64,000 nt of DNA from Styela clava (GCF_964204865.1 NC_135261.1:8060001-8124000); one strand, 5' to 3'. Positions 39,664 to 53,092 are shown, numbered from the stretch's first letter. Translations and numbers: made by a program. Notes: generated by a model from the letters alone, not told the origin.

Positions 39664-41014
39664 AGTCGATAGTATGAAATCTCCTCTACACGTTTTATGA
39701 TTGATAACCTATGTTTTGCAGTTATTTGAGATAAAAACGTGCTATTTATAAGTAAATAGATATCGGTATCATATTTTGTATATTTAAAAATCTCGTATTT
39801 TTCTACTTTATAATTTTGTTTTTGATAGATGAATATATAAGACATCCCCCCAAAATAACTGGCGCACTGGTTGTGTACTTTCTGTTACGTAGTGTCTGCC
39901 TCTATTGTAAAATAACTGTTACTGGTAGATACCACTCGCTGCAATTTTGGGAGCTGCAGTTCGCTGAAGCGAGTTTAGCAAACATTATTTTTTGTTTTGT
40001 TTCAGTATTTCAAGAACAATCAAGCAGAGATGGAAAAGAAGAGTTGGCCTTTTGCCTTCATTCCTCAGGTCCACATGTTCAGGAACTTTGAAAAGCATAA
40101 AGTACACATTACCCATCACAAAATTGTTTCATAGTGACAAAAACACGACTTTAAAAATTATTTTCCATCCACCTCCAGTCATAGTGTGTCTTCACAGAAG
40201 AGTGGTACAATATGATATGATATCATGTATATTTCAGATCTAACCGATTGTAGCAAGTCTAGACTTTGGGCTATATGATTAATATTGCTCAATAGATAAA
40301 TACAGATGGCAGAGATTATACGTTATTTTTAAATTTTTTGTTTTTTACAGTTTATATATATATATATATATAAATACGACTGTTACATCCGAATACCTCA
40401 TTCATCTTCAATATTAAACTAAGTTTCATAATAGTTGAAAATTGAATTTTATATTTCCATACATTCAAGACATTAAAATTAAGGCGTATATTGAATTGAT
40501 CATTATTAGCTCAAGTATTTTAAAAGTATAACAGCCCGAAAGTTCCATACATTCGCGTATTGTTGTTTGTTTATTTCTGGCCCGAGCCTCATTTAACTGG
40601 GTTTGTGATCTTTGTATTTTGTGTTTGTGTGTGCTAATGAGCGGGCGCATGATATTTTTCATGTTTTAAACTTTTTAAAAGGATTTGTTCGCTATACAAA
40701 ATCTCCATATTTAATTTGCGTGTATTATAAAGTTTGCAAAATAGCCTATCTATCTATTCACAGCTACAAGTATGCCTACAATATTATGTAATCTGTGTAA
40801 GACTTGTTTCTTTGTTAGTTATTTATTTAGATACTTCGGACAAGAAATAATTTCAGGTCGTATTCGAACATTATCATAAATTTAAATAATTCGAGTAATT
40901 ATTTTAGAGATGACGATTAAATTACTTCGAATGTCATTACAGAAAACCATTACATTGATTTCATTTAAAACAAATATTTTTTAATTTTCCGCAAGAAAGA
41001 AAATGCTTTCCTTA
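39664..41014. other. Intergenic region with a dispersed repeat
   Basis: No supported exon. The part 39877-40055 resembles 51806-51990 in the same orientation ('actttctgtta', 'agctgcagtt', 'gaagagttgg'). A (TA)n run lies near 40353. Confidence 0.5.
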
Positions 41015-41024
41015 CAATAGGTCA

Positions 41025-41335
41025 CAGGGATGACGATCCTTTTTCAATGAGTGGGTCAAAAATTATATTTTTATCGCGGAACAGAAGAGAGTGGGTCACA
41101 TATTTAATCAATGTTTGTATCTATAAGAAACTTCCGCACTCTGATAGTGTTATATTTTTTGATCAGCTTTCAACTACAGTAAGGCCATTTTACACTACCC
41201 CGTTGTTATTTCAGATTTCTAGGTTTTTATTTCAAGACTGTAAGATTTTGTTTTCTCAACGGCATTGTGGGCGGGTCACTAATAAAACGCGGTGGTTCAC
41301 TTTGTGACCCGCGGGTCAGTGGTTCGCCATCCCTG
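41025..41335. mobile_element. Short hAT-like MITE
   Basis: The left end CAGGGATGACGATCC and the right end, read inverted, CAGGGATGGCGAACC match except at two positions. 'caatagg' occurs just outside both ends (41015-41021 and 41336-41342), offset by three bases on the left, so the target duplication is slightly damaged. Inside, 'gtgggtca' and 'tgacccgcgg' words recur. Confidence 0.75.
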
Positions 41336-41709
41336 CAATAGGAGGTTATATATATTACACCAAAATATAGTCACTGCTTCCCCAAATGAGGTTAGTATGG
41401 TAAACTAAATCTACGCTTTCAGAAAAACGTAAGTTTGTGATTAAACAATGGTCGAAAGTGAAAATTTCCATCGCCACGTTTTGGGACTACATTATCGAAA
41501 AAGTACGTAGTGCTTCATTATTCTCTATATATAAGCAATATATGGAAATTAATATCTTATATTTTTATCGAAACGTTCCCCTTATAGCAATGAGAAATAT
41601 TTAATCAATCATATAAACAATAATATACAATATCGATTTCAAATGATTCCAGTTCGAAAGCCGCAACATATTATTATTAGTAAACGTAATACAATTTTAT
41701 TTATACAAA

Positions 41710-41715
41710 TTTATT
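41710..41715 (-). terminator. Polyadenylation signal of the GNAT gene
   Basis: AATAAA on the minus strand, 18 bases past the stop codon at 41734-41736. Confidence 0.5.
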
Positions 41716-41733
41716 CCGGCGATTATTTTGCGA

Positions 41734-43860
41734 TTAGTCGTATTTCAACGATTTGTTCAACACTGTTAGCACAACGTGAGGTTTTTTCATATTCTCCAAA
41801 ATGTTCTTATTTGTCAGGGGATCAACGTAATCGGCGTAGTTGACATGCTTCTGGGCTTTCCAACCAAGCTTAGTTGTAGTTTTCAAGGTGTAGGCACTTG
41901 TGCAGGCAACAGGCAAGATGTCTATACCCCGACTTCTGGCAATTTTTTCCGACCTGCGAATACAAGACATCAGAGCTTTGCTACAAGAGAGTAATTTATT
42001 AGAATAATTAGGACACTTTATCAAAGACATATCTTTCATTATGATGAAAATGGTAAATTTTAGTTTAACCATTTTGCAGTGAACGTGATGTATCAATGGA
42101 AAAGTTATGGAATTCTGATTGGTATAAAAAAATTATTTTAGCAGAAAGTATGGATTCCTACTTATTTATATTCGCTTCAAATTGAATTCCAAAATTTAAA
42201 TTTATTCTCTTGAAATAAAACGTAGAAAAAATCATTTATTATTATTTGATACCTTGTTTCGACAAACAACTTCATTTCTTTTATTCATATTTTATTTTTA
42301 TTGACATGAAAAAGTAATAAAAACGAATTCCTTCAGAGTTTATCAATATGATTTCGAAAAAAGCTGAAGTCGAACATTATACAAGTTTTAAAACTTCCTG
42401 CCAGTTCACAATTATTGATCTATAGTATTTGTTTATAAATATAATTAAAAATACATTGCGCAAAGGTACATTTTCAAAATAAATTTAGTTTAATCTAGTT
42501 TACAAATTTGGTGATTTTTATTAACGGGGTGACTTAGTGTTTGTGATACTTGTATCAAGTAGAAATGTCAGGACTTTTTTCCGACAAATTTCAAGATGAC
42601 TTCTCGTGTGATTAACTTTTTCTCACCTTTTATAAAGTTCAGTGGTAATTCCCTTTTTTCCGTAATCCTGTCTCACAGCTACCAAGAATAATTCCATATA
42701 GTTGGAAGTACCCAACGACTTTGCCATGTCAGTTCCGAATAAATAAATCAGAATCTAAACATTTTTTTCTGAGGGTCAATTGTTTTGAAACAGAAAATGG
42801 ATTTGTATGGAGTAAAATAATCCTCCACGCTATGTGTACTGAAAGAGTCAGTGCTATTCATTCAAACATTAGCTATAATAAGTCTCAAATACATATAAAA
42901 TATTTTACCTGGTCAAACTGTTGAACATTGAGGGGCGCTTCCTCCATGTTATAAGGCAGTGGTTGTAGTTTATCTTGGTTTTCTCCAAGAAAGTTGATTC
43001 TGATTCCGACAAGTTCGCCAGTCGCCTTGTCATATACTCCGATGCTTACTTTTTGCCACAGAGCATTCTGGTGAACGAGAGTCAGAATTGATCGAAATTA
43101 ATTAATACCGTGATTGTATTGAGAATGCAGTCATAGTGCATTTCGACGACGTTGTTATACAGATAACCATAATTTATGCTATATTATTTACGAACGTAAA
43201 CTGTAATTTTAAACACACTTATATGGGCAAAAACAGGTTAATTTTATTCTTCTATCATCAGACTAAATTCAATGTCATTGACATTGTGCTAACGGGCATT
43301 TTATATATGAGAATATTCTATTTTTAGTATATGCAAAATATGGTAATAAAGTTCGTCACACTCTAATTTAAATTTCCAGATGTTCCATTCCATCAAATGC
43401 CGCCCATATATATAATTTCTATAAAACAACGAAATTGTATGTTTGAACGAATTTTTTTCTTTAATCACGAAGTATGTGAACCAAGATGGCGGACACAGGA
43501 ACGTAGTATGTGTACCTGGTTAGGCGATAATTTTATTTCAATTTTCCTTATTTTAGTTCTCTTATGAGTCCAAGTGACTCCCATAGTATTTGTACCTAAA
43601 ATTATGGTCTCACCCTAACCTGGTACACATACTACGTTCCGGTGTCCGCCATTTTTGTTCACATACTTCGGTTGTTTCTACGGCAAAAATAGTCATATTA
43701 CCTTTACATATGGACCAAATAGCATTTCTCCCTCCTCGGGCGACAACTGTAGATGTGTAGATATAGGTTCTTCGCCAACAAAATGCTTAACCATAAAAGC
43801 AGTGATGACTTCACAATCACATTCTTCTAGTATACGATAATCGTACTCTTCCTCAGACAT
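41734..43860 (-). CDS. GNAT-family N-acetyltransferase, AANAT/dopamine acetyltransferase-like, four exons
   Basis: Exons on the minus strand: 43702-43860, 42909-43067, 42627-42754 and 41734-41953. They join in phase to 666 bases, 221 residues, near the usual 210-240 for the family. The N terminus (RILEECDCEVITAFMVKHF, then GEEPIST) matches the opening strand-helix-'EPL' pattern of insect-type arylalkylamine N-acetyltransferases; VSIGVYDKATGELVGIRIN is the following beta hairpin; LFLVAVRQDYGKKGI (residues 128-142) is the acetyl-CoA segment; VACTSAYTLKTTTKLGW is the C-terminal 'SxxYS...LGF' region. The acetyl-CoA loop is unusual: YGKKGIT stands where YRGRGIG is expected. Exons 1, 2 and 4 are secure; the start of exon 3 (acceptor TTTAG|ATT) is the least certain splice. 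Substrate unknown; an aromatic amine is an inference from the family. Confidence 0.82.
43468..43670. mobile_element. Foldback MITE in intron 1 of the GNAT gene
   Basis: 57-bp inverted terminal repeats (43468-43524 and 43614-43670) agree at 53 positions. The 89-bp centre has no coding capacity. A shorter related piece ('taccctaacc'-type with 'gtacacatactacg') occurs near 16725-16760. Confidence 0.88.
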
Positions 43861-45872
43861 TTTATTGCTTGATAATTATTTTATTCAAAACTGAATACAT
43901 TATAACAGTTATATATTTTAACACAAATTGGAATCTGATATTCTGATGTATTCTTTTATATAAGATATTCTGAGTATTCATCTCATGTAATCATAATCGC
44001 AAAACTGAGGGATCATGTATGCTTTCCTTGACATCTGAGTACTGTTAGTTAATATTGCATTGTTAGCACAGTGAAAGTTGAGTAAATAAAAAATTCGTTA
44101 TACGCTGTTATATGTGTAATGAGTAGTTTTATACCCAGTACATATATTTATCATTTGTATCGTGTTACTAGTTGTATATAAGACGGGTCAAAACGACACT
44201 GATCCGGACGATGCTCTCCCTTAACAACGCTTATATACGTTTGTGCTACCACAAATATGTCCTCAGAGACTATTCTTATATAATGTGAGTTATAATAAAT
44301 TATATAAGTATTTAGCGATCGATACTCATTTGATGAGTTAGACTTAAATTCCAATTTCGAGAACTTTGTAATTAGTTATTTTTAGTCCTTTTCTGAATTT
44401 TTATAAACATTAGGTAAAATTACCAATTTATCCCTAAACTTTCACCAGCAAGTAAACGTTAACAAGGATTTCTCAGCAGGAAATCAGATATCTCTCATGT
44501 TTGCTGGGTAAGTACGCTGTGGAACTATGCAAATATTTCTCACAAAAATAGATAAAGACAGTTGTATCATACGTTCAGTCTGACTTTTTACAAACTCTTC
44601 CTCATTGCGCCTTTGTGGGCAATTGTTCAGACGTTACACATGCTCGCATAACCGAAAACAAACGAAGTGTATAAAGACATAGAAAGAGAAGAGAGCGTTA
44701 ACCCATCCGTGCAGTAATTTTACGCAATTCCATCGCAAATCATATTCTTCTACGTAAATCAATTTGTGAAGTATTCCTGCCCATTAGCATACTGAGGGGA
44801 GTGCATTGGGACACGTCCTCTCGTGACTGGAATGGGCATTATGGCGTGACATCTCGTAGAACTAATGCATCGTAATTAAGTATTTTCTTAACACTTTCAT
44901 CCAACATTTTTTAGTATTATTTAACTCATTAATTAACTCATCTTCATGAACTGGCTCTATAACTGTAGAAATATTTTTGATAGCAACTATGGTAAATATT
45001 TTATGACCAAATTTCTCAATAAGACAAAACATAGAATTTTGGACACCGGATCTTATCGACCAAAACACATAAGTTCAGTTCTAGATAATGCACATGTGAG
45101 GTTCGAATGATTGGCATTTAACATCACAGTTTATTTGAGGGCATGCGTGTATTAACCTTAGGCAATATTTTGGGACATAATATTTTTCGGTTACCACAAG
45201 CACATTTTGGTTTGTTTCCCTTTACTACACATATTTATCAGAAGGCATATTTATTAAAATTGCGACTCATTAATTATTTGAACCGATATCAAGATCTAAA
45301 CCAATCAATGGGGCTTTTGTGTACATGCGAGACAAATCTAAATTTTAAACGATTCACACAACTCATGCTGAATAATTCTATATTTTAGTTTACTAATGTA
45401 GACTTTCAGTTTTTTGCCAATAGAAAACGATTTGATATAATTAACTATATTATCGATGCTCAAGCCACATATCTCTCTCATCTGTTCTTACTCAACGAAT
45501 ACAGTATCGCTACCCTCGGTGTTTCGTTCAGGCAAGATTTATAGCATATTTACCGGTAGTTTTTTTAAATTTCAAAAGCTTCAGAGAGACTTGTAAAAGT
45601 AATGGCTGCACGATGCCTGGACTCTGTCTGGCATTTACGAGCACGTAAAATATATTTTTCAAACACTAACCGCTGTGTGAGGGGCAAATAAAACTTTGCC
45701 GCGGGGGTTTCGACTTCCCGCTACAATAAACTATACTTAGGTGAAATAAAGGGCGAGTCATGTTAAACGAGACGGAACGAGTAGACAATGCGTTATAGTT
45801 GTGTGACGAAGCCGATTTGATAATGCGCCCAGCAAGGACAATTGGGCAGTCAAAAATCCTTCGTTGGATATG
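43861..45872. other. Intergenic region, nothing recognised
   Basis: AT-rich. A 68-codon minus-strand ORF at 44862-45068 (VEPVHEDELINEL-like acidic segment) is not recognisable. No promoter element of the GNAT gene was evident. Confidence 0.45.
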
Positions 45873-45880
45873 ATATAGAT

Positions 45881-46746
45881 CAGGGATCACCAACCAGTTG
45901 CCCGCGGGCAGCGAGTCGTCCGCAAGGACGGCATGAGTCGCCCGCAGGTCTGCTTTCAAATAACGACGATTATCAGTAAGCTACATCTATTGATTTTATT
46001 CTTGCTATTTTTGTTTAAACCTTATATGAAAATATATTAATTTTTGTTACGGTCAACCTTTTCTATTTATGACATCGGTAATATTACGGGTCATTCCAAT
46101 TGTGACATCACACACACTGGGTCAGCTGGAGCCATGCGCGTCGTACATTTCTAACCTTTTTAATGGAACTTGGATATGTCAAGCATTATTGAGCAGCGTA
46201 CAGCCTTGATGCGACAGATGGAGCTTAAAATTGTAATTGTAACACTGCTAAATCATCTCCACCTCAAAGCCATTTAGTGCATGTCACATTTTAGGGTTCG
46301 AGTTGACATAGAAAATGCCGTGGTGTATGAACAGCAGCTTCGATGGTCGCAAGCTTGTTTTGTTCAACTTACCTTTGTGAATCAGCCTTTTATTATATGA
46401 ACTTCATCAAGAACAAACACTGAATAAACACTTGCAAGACTCACTAAACCAGAGTACAACACAAGGGTGGAGAACATGCAATACCAGGTTTCCCACGTAC
46501 CGAGGAGGAATACACCAGATTTGGTCTTCGTTAAAAATATGATGTTCATGATTTGTTAAATGTTTTGTGAAATATAACATTTGTTAGCACAACTGCTGTT
46601 GATAATTTATTGAATAATTAACATGATCAATGTCTTCATGGCTAAATACCATTATTTAATATTAAATTGGCTTTTCAGAAAAGTGCTCTTGGCTTAATCG
46701 GTACTCAGAAAGTAGCCCGCTGCTTCATAAAGGTTGGTGACCCCTG
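45881..46746. mobile_element. Non-autonomous hAT element with 8-bp target duplication
   Basis: Exact atatagat at 45873-45880 and 46747-46754. Ends CAGGGATCACCAACC and, inverted, CAGGGGTCACCAACC differ at one base. Subterminal GCCCGC words on both sides. 866 bp without a transposase ORF. Confidence 0.93.
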
Positions 46747-46765
46747 ATATAGATAGATGGTTCCT

Positions 46766-46860
46766 TTACATTTGAACCCACGACAATTGCACAATAGATA
46801 TGAACCCGCGGATATATGGGTGCAAATGTATGGGTTTAAATGTACGTGGGTTGAAATGTA
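46766..46860. repeat. Short cluster of direct and inverted AAATGTA/GGGTT words
   Basis: 'ttacatttgaacccacg' on the left is inverted at the right as 'cgtgggttgaaatgta', with two more 14-bp direct units between. Adjoins the hAT insertion. Confidence 0.65.
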
Positions 46861-46862
46861 CG

Positions 46863-49597
46863 GTCACCGATATAGATATCTTGGTAGAGCAAACTGAGTT
46901 TTAATCTTTATTGATAATAAATTATGTAAGGAACTTGTTGTTAGATAGTTTGATACACAAGGAAACCCGTTCCTAAAATTCTAAATCCCACCACAGCATG
47001 TAAAACTGTCTAAAGTGATATTAATTTTCTCAGCAACACGTTAAATTTTTACAGGAATGTGATAGAAACACAGGGTATTTATTTAACGGCAATTTGAGTA
47101 CGTCGTCGTGAAATTACGACTTCTCTCTTTCGCTTTTTTTTGGTAATGATTTATTTCAAATTATTTTCAAAATAGTACGCATTGGTAAAGTAGATTGTTT
47201 TCACGTTCATTGCACTACAATGCGCTGGCGTACATTTGATATTTATTCTGGGTCTTATTTGGAGATATGAGGTAAATGTTTCATTTTGAACGAAAATAAT
47301 CGACTAAATCTTATTTTTTGATAGTTTCATTCCCATTGTTCATCTCAAAAAATCAATTTCTACGAAAACACCAGAACTGATACTAAATTGCGGCCAACAC
47401 GTAAGTGTCTTCGTGATGTAATAATTGTGTCTATTCGAAAATAATTTTTAAGTGATTTTTTTCTGTTTCAAATTGACCCTCTTCAGCAAAAAGCTTCTAC
47501 ACTTGAATGGTATATGGTGTAACCAGATGGTAACCGTCAAGTCCAGAACAAGTCGATTGATTTTATCTGGAGTTCTTGGGTTTTTGCGATGGACGTGATA
47601 GTAATAGGGTTTTTTGTATAGTGCGATTTTGAATTGGAATACGCCGTCGTCGTCTGATACGATGCAGCTATATAATATAATGGCAATGATATAGAAACAC
47701 ATCCATTTTACATCAAATTCCTTTTTGTATTAGTTCATTCAGGCCTTGTTTGTTGTAATTCCAAGCCTATGGCTATATGATATGACCAATGTATTAAATG
47801 TAGCGTACAACTGACTCAGGTCCACATTAGATGAGAGGTGACAGCCAGGGCCGGATCATGCCTTCCAGGGGCCCTAAGGACTTCAGATTTTGGTGTCCCA
47901 TATATAAAAAATAGTATTAATGAAACTGGTGTTTTCTATGTTAACTGAATTTTAAAAAAATAGGAAAGTTTCAGTATTTATTACTGATGTTGGTTACTGA
48001 TTTGTATTTATTCTCTCCATGTTAATTTTTCTTGTCCCGCTGCTGATTTCACTTCACAACTTGCTTGCTCGAATGTATTTTGTTTTTTCTATTTTTATCT
48101 ATCTAGATTTAGCTATTTTCTGTTCGAAGCATCAATAGTCACGGTGACGAAGTTGGCTTTGCCCAATACTTGTTGTAGATCAGCAGCTACCATCGGGCCA
48201 ATGCATATCACAGTTACTGCTTCGCATTTCGTCTGCAACGGTACGACTTAACCGGAATACCGGTAGGTGCTCGCCACTGATACAGTCTAGTAATACTGTA
48301 ATAATTAGTTCAGAAGATCCAATGTGCTGCAAAGACACACAAATAGGTTCGAAGTTCACGATGCAAACGAAGAGACTTTATTAAAATAGTGTAAAATCCA
48401 CGCTTAAAGCAGATAAAATAAGAGCGACAAAATACGGTTTTTACTCAGCGACAGTAAAAGCAAAGAAGACAGACACTGCGAATCCGAAGCGGTTCACATA
48501 TGCAGTGGTGGTTGGAGTCGAGTAACTGAATACAACTATTGGGCGAATTAGGGCTCAGACTCCACACACCAATGCATATGCAATAACCAGACAAGAAATA
48601 TAAATAAAATAATAAACAATAAAAAATAGTACAATTCCAGTCCCGCCACACGTCCTTGCAAATTTAGATTCAACAAATTTTGAAGCTAGATTTAGTTTGA
48701 GGTATAATCGGAGCTCTTGAATCTCTCTTCGTGAATACGCTTTCTTTGCTGCTAACTTCAAAGATGGATCAGAATTAACCGGTTTGTAGTAATTTGTTAC
48801 GCGCGACGACGACGCGGCAAATAATTAGTAAATACAGTGAGACAATTCAATAAACCAGCCTACTGCACCGCAAGCATAACCTGATAAAAGATTACCTTGA
48901 CCATTACGACTACCAGGCTACCGAATACTGCAAAAGTAGCTGACCAACACCCTTTTGACATATCACGCATTCACCTTCCGTAAGTAGGCTACCGGTACGC
49001 TACACAGCAACAAAAGTAACGAGAACATGCCGATTGGTAATGCCGGGACTTTTGGACGTATGGTAAGCCTAAAGATAATGAAACCTGGATGTGATAATCT
49101 CTTTTGTCGGCATAACTGAAAAGTCTCGTAATGGTTGAACTTTCGTATATTTACTTCAGTTGAACATGCCCAGATGTAAACAACTGAAAACCTGTTAAAT
49201 TTTTCTCCCGATATTTCATGTACTGATTCATTCCAAATTCGTTTCGGAATGGCACATACGTATTAGTGAAAGTAGATTCGTCATTTTCCTGACCCTATTA
49301 TCCTAAACAACGCAGTAGTGGACACCCGTAATTTCTATATCTTATTTGGAAATATAAATAAACAGGCCTGCCAGAACGTCCTTACTTCTAAGATTTGTTC
49401 TTATTTTGAAGATGTTTGTCCTATTTCTAAGGAACGTCCTTATTTTGACCATGTGATGTTGATCATTATTTTTGTTTTATTTTGAGGGAGAGGTTCTTAT
49501 ACCAGGCACGTGGATTGGTCAATACGAATAATTGATTTGCCATAACGGATATTAGAACCTCACTAATTGCTAAGCGCGTTAATTGTATAAACAATTG
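46863..49597. other. Intergenic region, nothing recognised
   Basis: No supported exon. Near 47848-47880 'gggccggatcatgcc' and 'ggggcccta' resemble ends of DNA elements but form no clear pair. Confidence 0.45.
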
Positions 49598-49605
49598 TTC
49601 GCAAT

Positions 49606-49954
49606 TAGAGCTGGGCATTTTCATATACCTAGTGGTTTCAGAATTAAATAGAATATTTTTCGAATCAAATCTCGAATACTTGAAAGATTGGTAATTAGCG
49701 ACTTTTTTTTATTGAATTACTGCAAACATATTGTACATCACTCAGGCAGTTGAATTAGTGTTCACGCAGAATAAGAAACCTGTTTCATCAATAAATCACT
49801 CGCATGTCAGTTTGTATTGTTAAAAATATGCCTCAACAAAAAAAACCGACCTAGATCTTTGGTAAAACAAAAAAAAAGATGGCGGCGATTCGAAATTTTA
49901 GTCTGCATGGACCGATTCCAAAAATTCAATATTCGATTTAAAATGCCCAACCCT
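49606..49954. mobile_element. MITE, TGGGCATTTT family, copy 1
   Basis: Ends 'tagagctgggcatttt' and, inverted, 'tagggttgggcatttt'. The flanks ttcgcaat and ttcacatt agree at six of eight positions. Shares 'agatggcggcgattcgaaat' with copy 2 at 59687. Confidence 0.75.
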
Positions 49955-51559
49955 ATTCACATTTCACAATGTTAAAAATCAAGTGCATAAAAAGATTTAT
50001 CATCAACATAATATATATTTTTATTTTTCCAACTCTTACTTTGCTTTCAAGCATAAACTCCAAGAGTTTTATGTAATTCCACCCACTACACATTTTGTCA
50101 ATCTGTAAAACCATTGTTGTTGTTAAAACACAATTCCGAGTTTATGCTTTGAATACAACTTGGATATTCTGCAAGATGAGACAATAAATTATCATCAAAA
50201 ACAGCTTTATAATGGCGGACTGGGAAAGGGCCATTCCTAAAGTTGCGACCAGGGGAATGTCTAGGTGGGGGCTATAGGGGCAGCCGTCCTGGGAAACGCG
50301 ATTCAGGGGCGAGCTTGTTGCTTAATTAGAAGATTTAAATAATAATAATACAAATATTTCACTCTTACTTGATCATTATTTGCTTCATACTCATGTATAA
50401 CAACATCTATAATTTGTTTATCTATAGTATTATTTTTGAAGTTAGGTAAGTGGGGTAGGTTAGGTAGTGGGAATTATTACAAGAAACTCGCCCCGGGTAG
50501 CAGTAAAGTTTGACACGTCCCTGCAACTTGTAACGCAAGTTTTTCTCGCTGGCGCATTCAAATTCCAGCATGTATTTTAATATAATGCTTTCAATACCTG
50601 TCTTGGTGAATGTAAGATACAAGACCCATTTCCTGATTTTCAATAAATGACGCAAATATTCTACAAAATTGAAAAGTAGTTGAAACATATTTTTTTAATT
50701 CTAAGCAGTGTGTCGCTAATTACATGCAGGCCTGTTGTTTCTGCAATTTAGTTGTTCAAATGAACTGTTGTAGCCTCTATAAATTGTACGACCTCATAGC
50801 AAAATAAAATACTTCCCTAAAATTAATATTGCTAAATATCGCCATCCCATAATTTCATGATGTTGTTTGTCAACAAAAATTATACATACGTTAATTACTC
50901 AATTACCAAAGCAATGTAAAGCAAACGATTCCAGCATTGTTCCAGAACTAAACCTACCAACTACGGCCATATTTTTTTATTTTCATCGATAATTAGGTTA
51001 TCGTACGAAATTCTGCCTTCAAACATGCTCAATTTCCAATCTGCATTGAAAAATTTTCAACCTACTTGTTTCTAAACTTGTCAAGACAATCTTAAACTAT
51101 GGAGGTTCACTAAACCGTCGTATTACATGATGTTGTCAGCAAACGCGCAGTTTGATAGCTTAGTGGGTATATGGGCCAACCTATCACAAAAAATGTATGT
51201 GTTGTTAAGAAACAACGAAACTAACGAAAGGGTTAATTCCTATTATATATCTGTTATTTTGCGGACATTGCGGTATTTTACTGTGCTATGCTTATTTTTG
51301 TATTCATTCATTTGTTTGTGTTATTTGATATGGAATTTACGGTCTGGAATAATAAACGAATTGCATCATTTTTGGAAGCAGATATACTGAACTCGTGTGC
51401 ATGGCATACTGCCATGACAAAAATTAAATGGCCCATAGTAATTGGGGACTTGTGACTCCTACCATGTTTATATATTGATATATAGTCCCTGTTATAATAG
51501 CACTTGGCCTAACAGTTGCGGAAAATTGATGAGCGTTCAAAATGAGTTTGTAATCGCTT
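49955..51559. other. Intergenic region, nothing recognised
   Basis: AT-rich. Short ORFs up to 88 codons without recognisable similarity. Confidence 0.45.
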
Positions 51560-51670
51560 CTCTGATCATTTTGAGCGGGCTCAACGCTGATTTTGAGAGT
51601 ATTTTGGAGAGTTGGCTCTTACAAGCTGGTTCGCATGTTTAAAACTATCATTTTTATTCAAAACAACAAA
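51560..51670 (+). repeat. Dispersed repeat fragment (family of 63260-63720)
   Basis: Nearly matches the reverse complement of 32640-32770 and, less well, 63345-63430. Confidence 0.65.
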
Positions 51671-51805
51671 CCACGTGCCGATTATAGCTACTGATAGCTA
51701 ATTTTAGGCTAGTCTGTCGCGGAATATTGTTTCTCATATTAAAAGCTGTTTATATGAATCAATAAATTCATTTTACCTTTCTATGTCGTTTCCCTAAACT
51801 TTAGG

Positions 51806-51990
51806 TACTTTCTGTTATGGTTTCTACCTTTATTGTTAGGTAACAATAAAAGAAGTAACTACTTGCAAGCTGCAGTTTAATTATCCGCTGAAACGAGCAA
51901 ATATGAGTGATTTTTTTTGTATTTCAAATTAAAACCAGATAAAGATGTGGAAGAAGAGTTGGCATTGCAGGAATTCTTTTTTTCGTGTGA
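51806..51990 (+). repeat. Dispersed repeat (relative at 39877-40055)
   Basis: Shared ordered words 'actttctgtta', 'agctgcagtt', 'gctgaa', 'gaagagttgg'. Diverged; function unknown. Confidence 0.5.
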
Positions 51991-52654
51991 GTGCGCCGTG
52001 AGTTTTTTTATGACAATTTGCCGCTGCACGATCAAAAAGTTTTGGAAACCGTTGGAATATGGGATTGAGTTGATTGATGACTTGAGTTGAACTTTTCCCT
52101 AAGCTTCAACAGAATATAATGCCCATATCTGATTAACCAACGCTTCAAATTAATGTGCTAAATTTATTAGAATTTTGTTTAGCGCCATACTAATTACGCC
52201 AGAATACGCATTCTATGTTTTAGAGCGGAAGTCGGTATCCATATTGTGTATAACTCATATATCGATATATTAGTTTTTTCTGGTTCCATGTTGTTACAAT
52301 CTTTCCGATTATAAAATTTCAACTATTTCCGTTCCTATTTTGTTCTATAAATAAGTAACCTATGGTGTTTTTTAACGTAATCTGTATTGTAGTGAAAGTT
52401 GCAACAGTTTTTTATGGTTTTCTCTGTTAGGTATGCAGTAGCTGGTACAGTAGCTGCAGTATCAAAATTGTTATAGCTAGTAAGAAAAGTAATGAACGAC
52501 CAAAGGAACCAAGTGAGCTGCAGGGTGCCATAAATTATAATTTGAAAAACTTTACAAGCGGAGGAGAACAACCAGTTGTGTGTATCGTCGCAGAGGGAAA
52601 ACTCTATACTATAGTACTACAAATACTACTTACATACTTTTACAAGTATGTAAA
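51991..52654. other. Intergenic region, nothing recognised
   Basis: No supported exon or bounded element. Confidence 0.4.
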
Positions 52655-52885
52655 ATTTTGAAAACTGGTTGGAGTCAATGGATGTTTCCCGATCCTTGAC
52701 CATGGAAAATTCTTCTGGAAACACGACTACGACTGAAAACAAACAAATACCATGCAAAATCACGAAAACGGTGCAATATTTACAATTATGCTTGAAAGTA
52801 TATTTGAGCGAAAGAAGTGTTTGATCAGAGCGGATGCACAATTTGCAATTGTTACGGTACGTCATTTTGTTGATTTTGCCATGAC
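52655..52885 (+). repeat. Dispersed repeat, partial copy of the 63260-63720 family
   Basis: Begins 'caatggatgtttccc' like the right-end copy, skips the middle, and resumes at 'aaacacgactac', 'accatgc', 'gtttga' and 'gttacgg'. Confidence 0.6.
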
Positions 52886-53092
52886 GTATTGTAGCGCCAC
52901 CGTTGAAAATGTGACGTGAATACTACATCACGAGTAATATTTGCGTAGCCTCATCGGATTCTCGAAATGGCGTTCAAAAGTTTTCATTGTGACTTACGTT
53001 TGATGATTCAATCTTAGTTTTAGAAATTCTTTCGTTAGTTTTGTGGACTTGGAGCAATAATCACTGAACTGGAAATATAGGCTAGCTAGGCT

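Noticed and set aside
44862-45068. 68-codon minus-strand ORF
   Set aside because: Protein-like in parts but too short and without similarity I can name.
48555-48761. 68-codon ORF with a hydrophobic C-terminal half
   Set aside because: Hydrophobicity comes from AT-rich sequence; no splice or homologue support.
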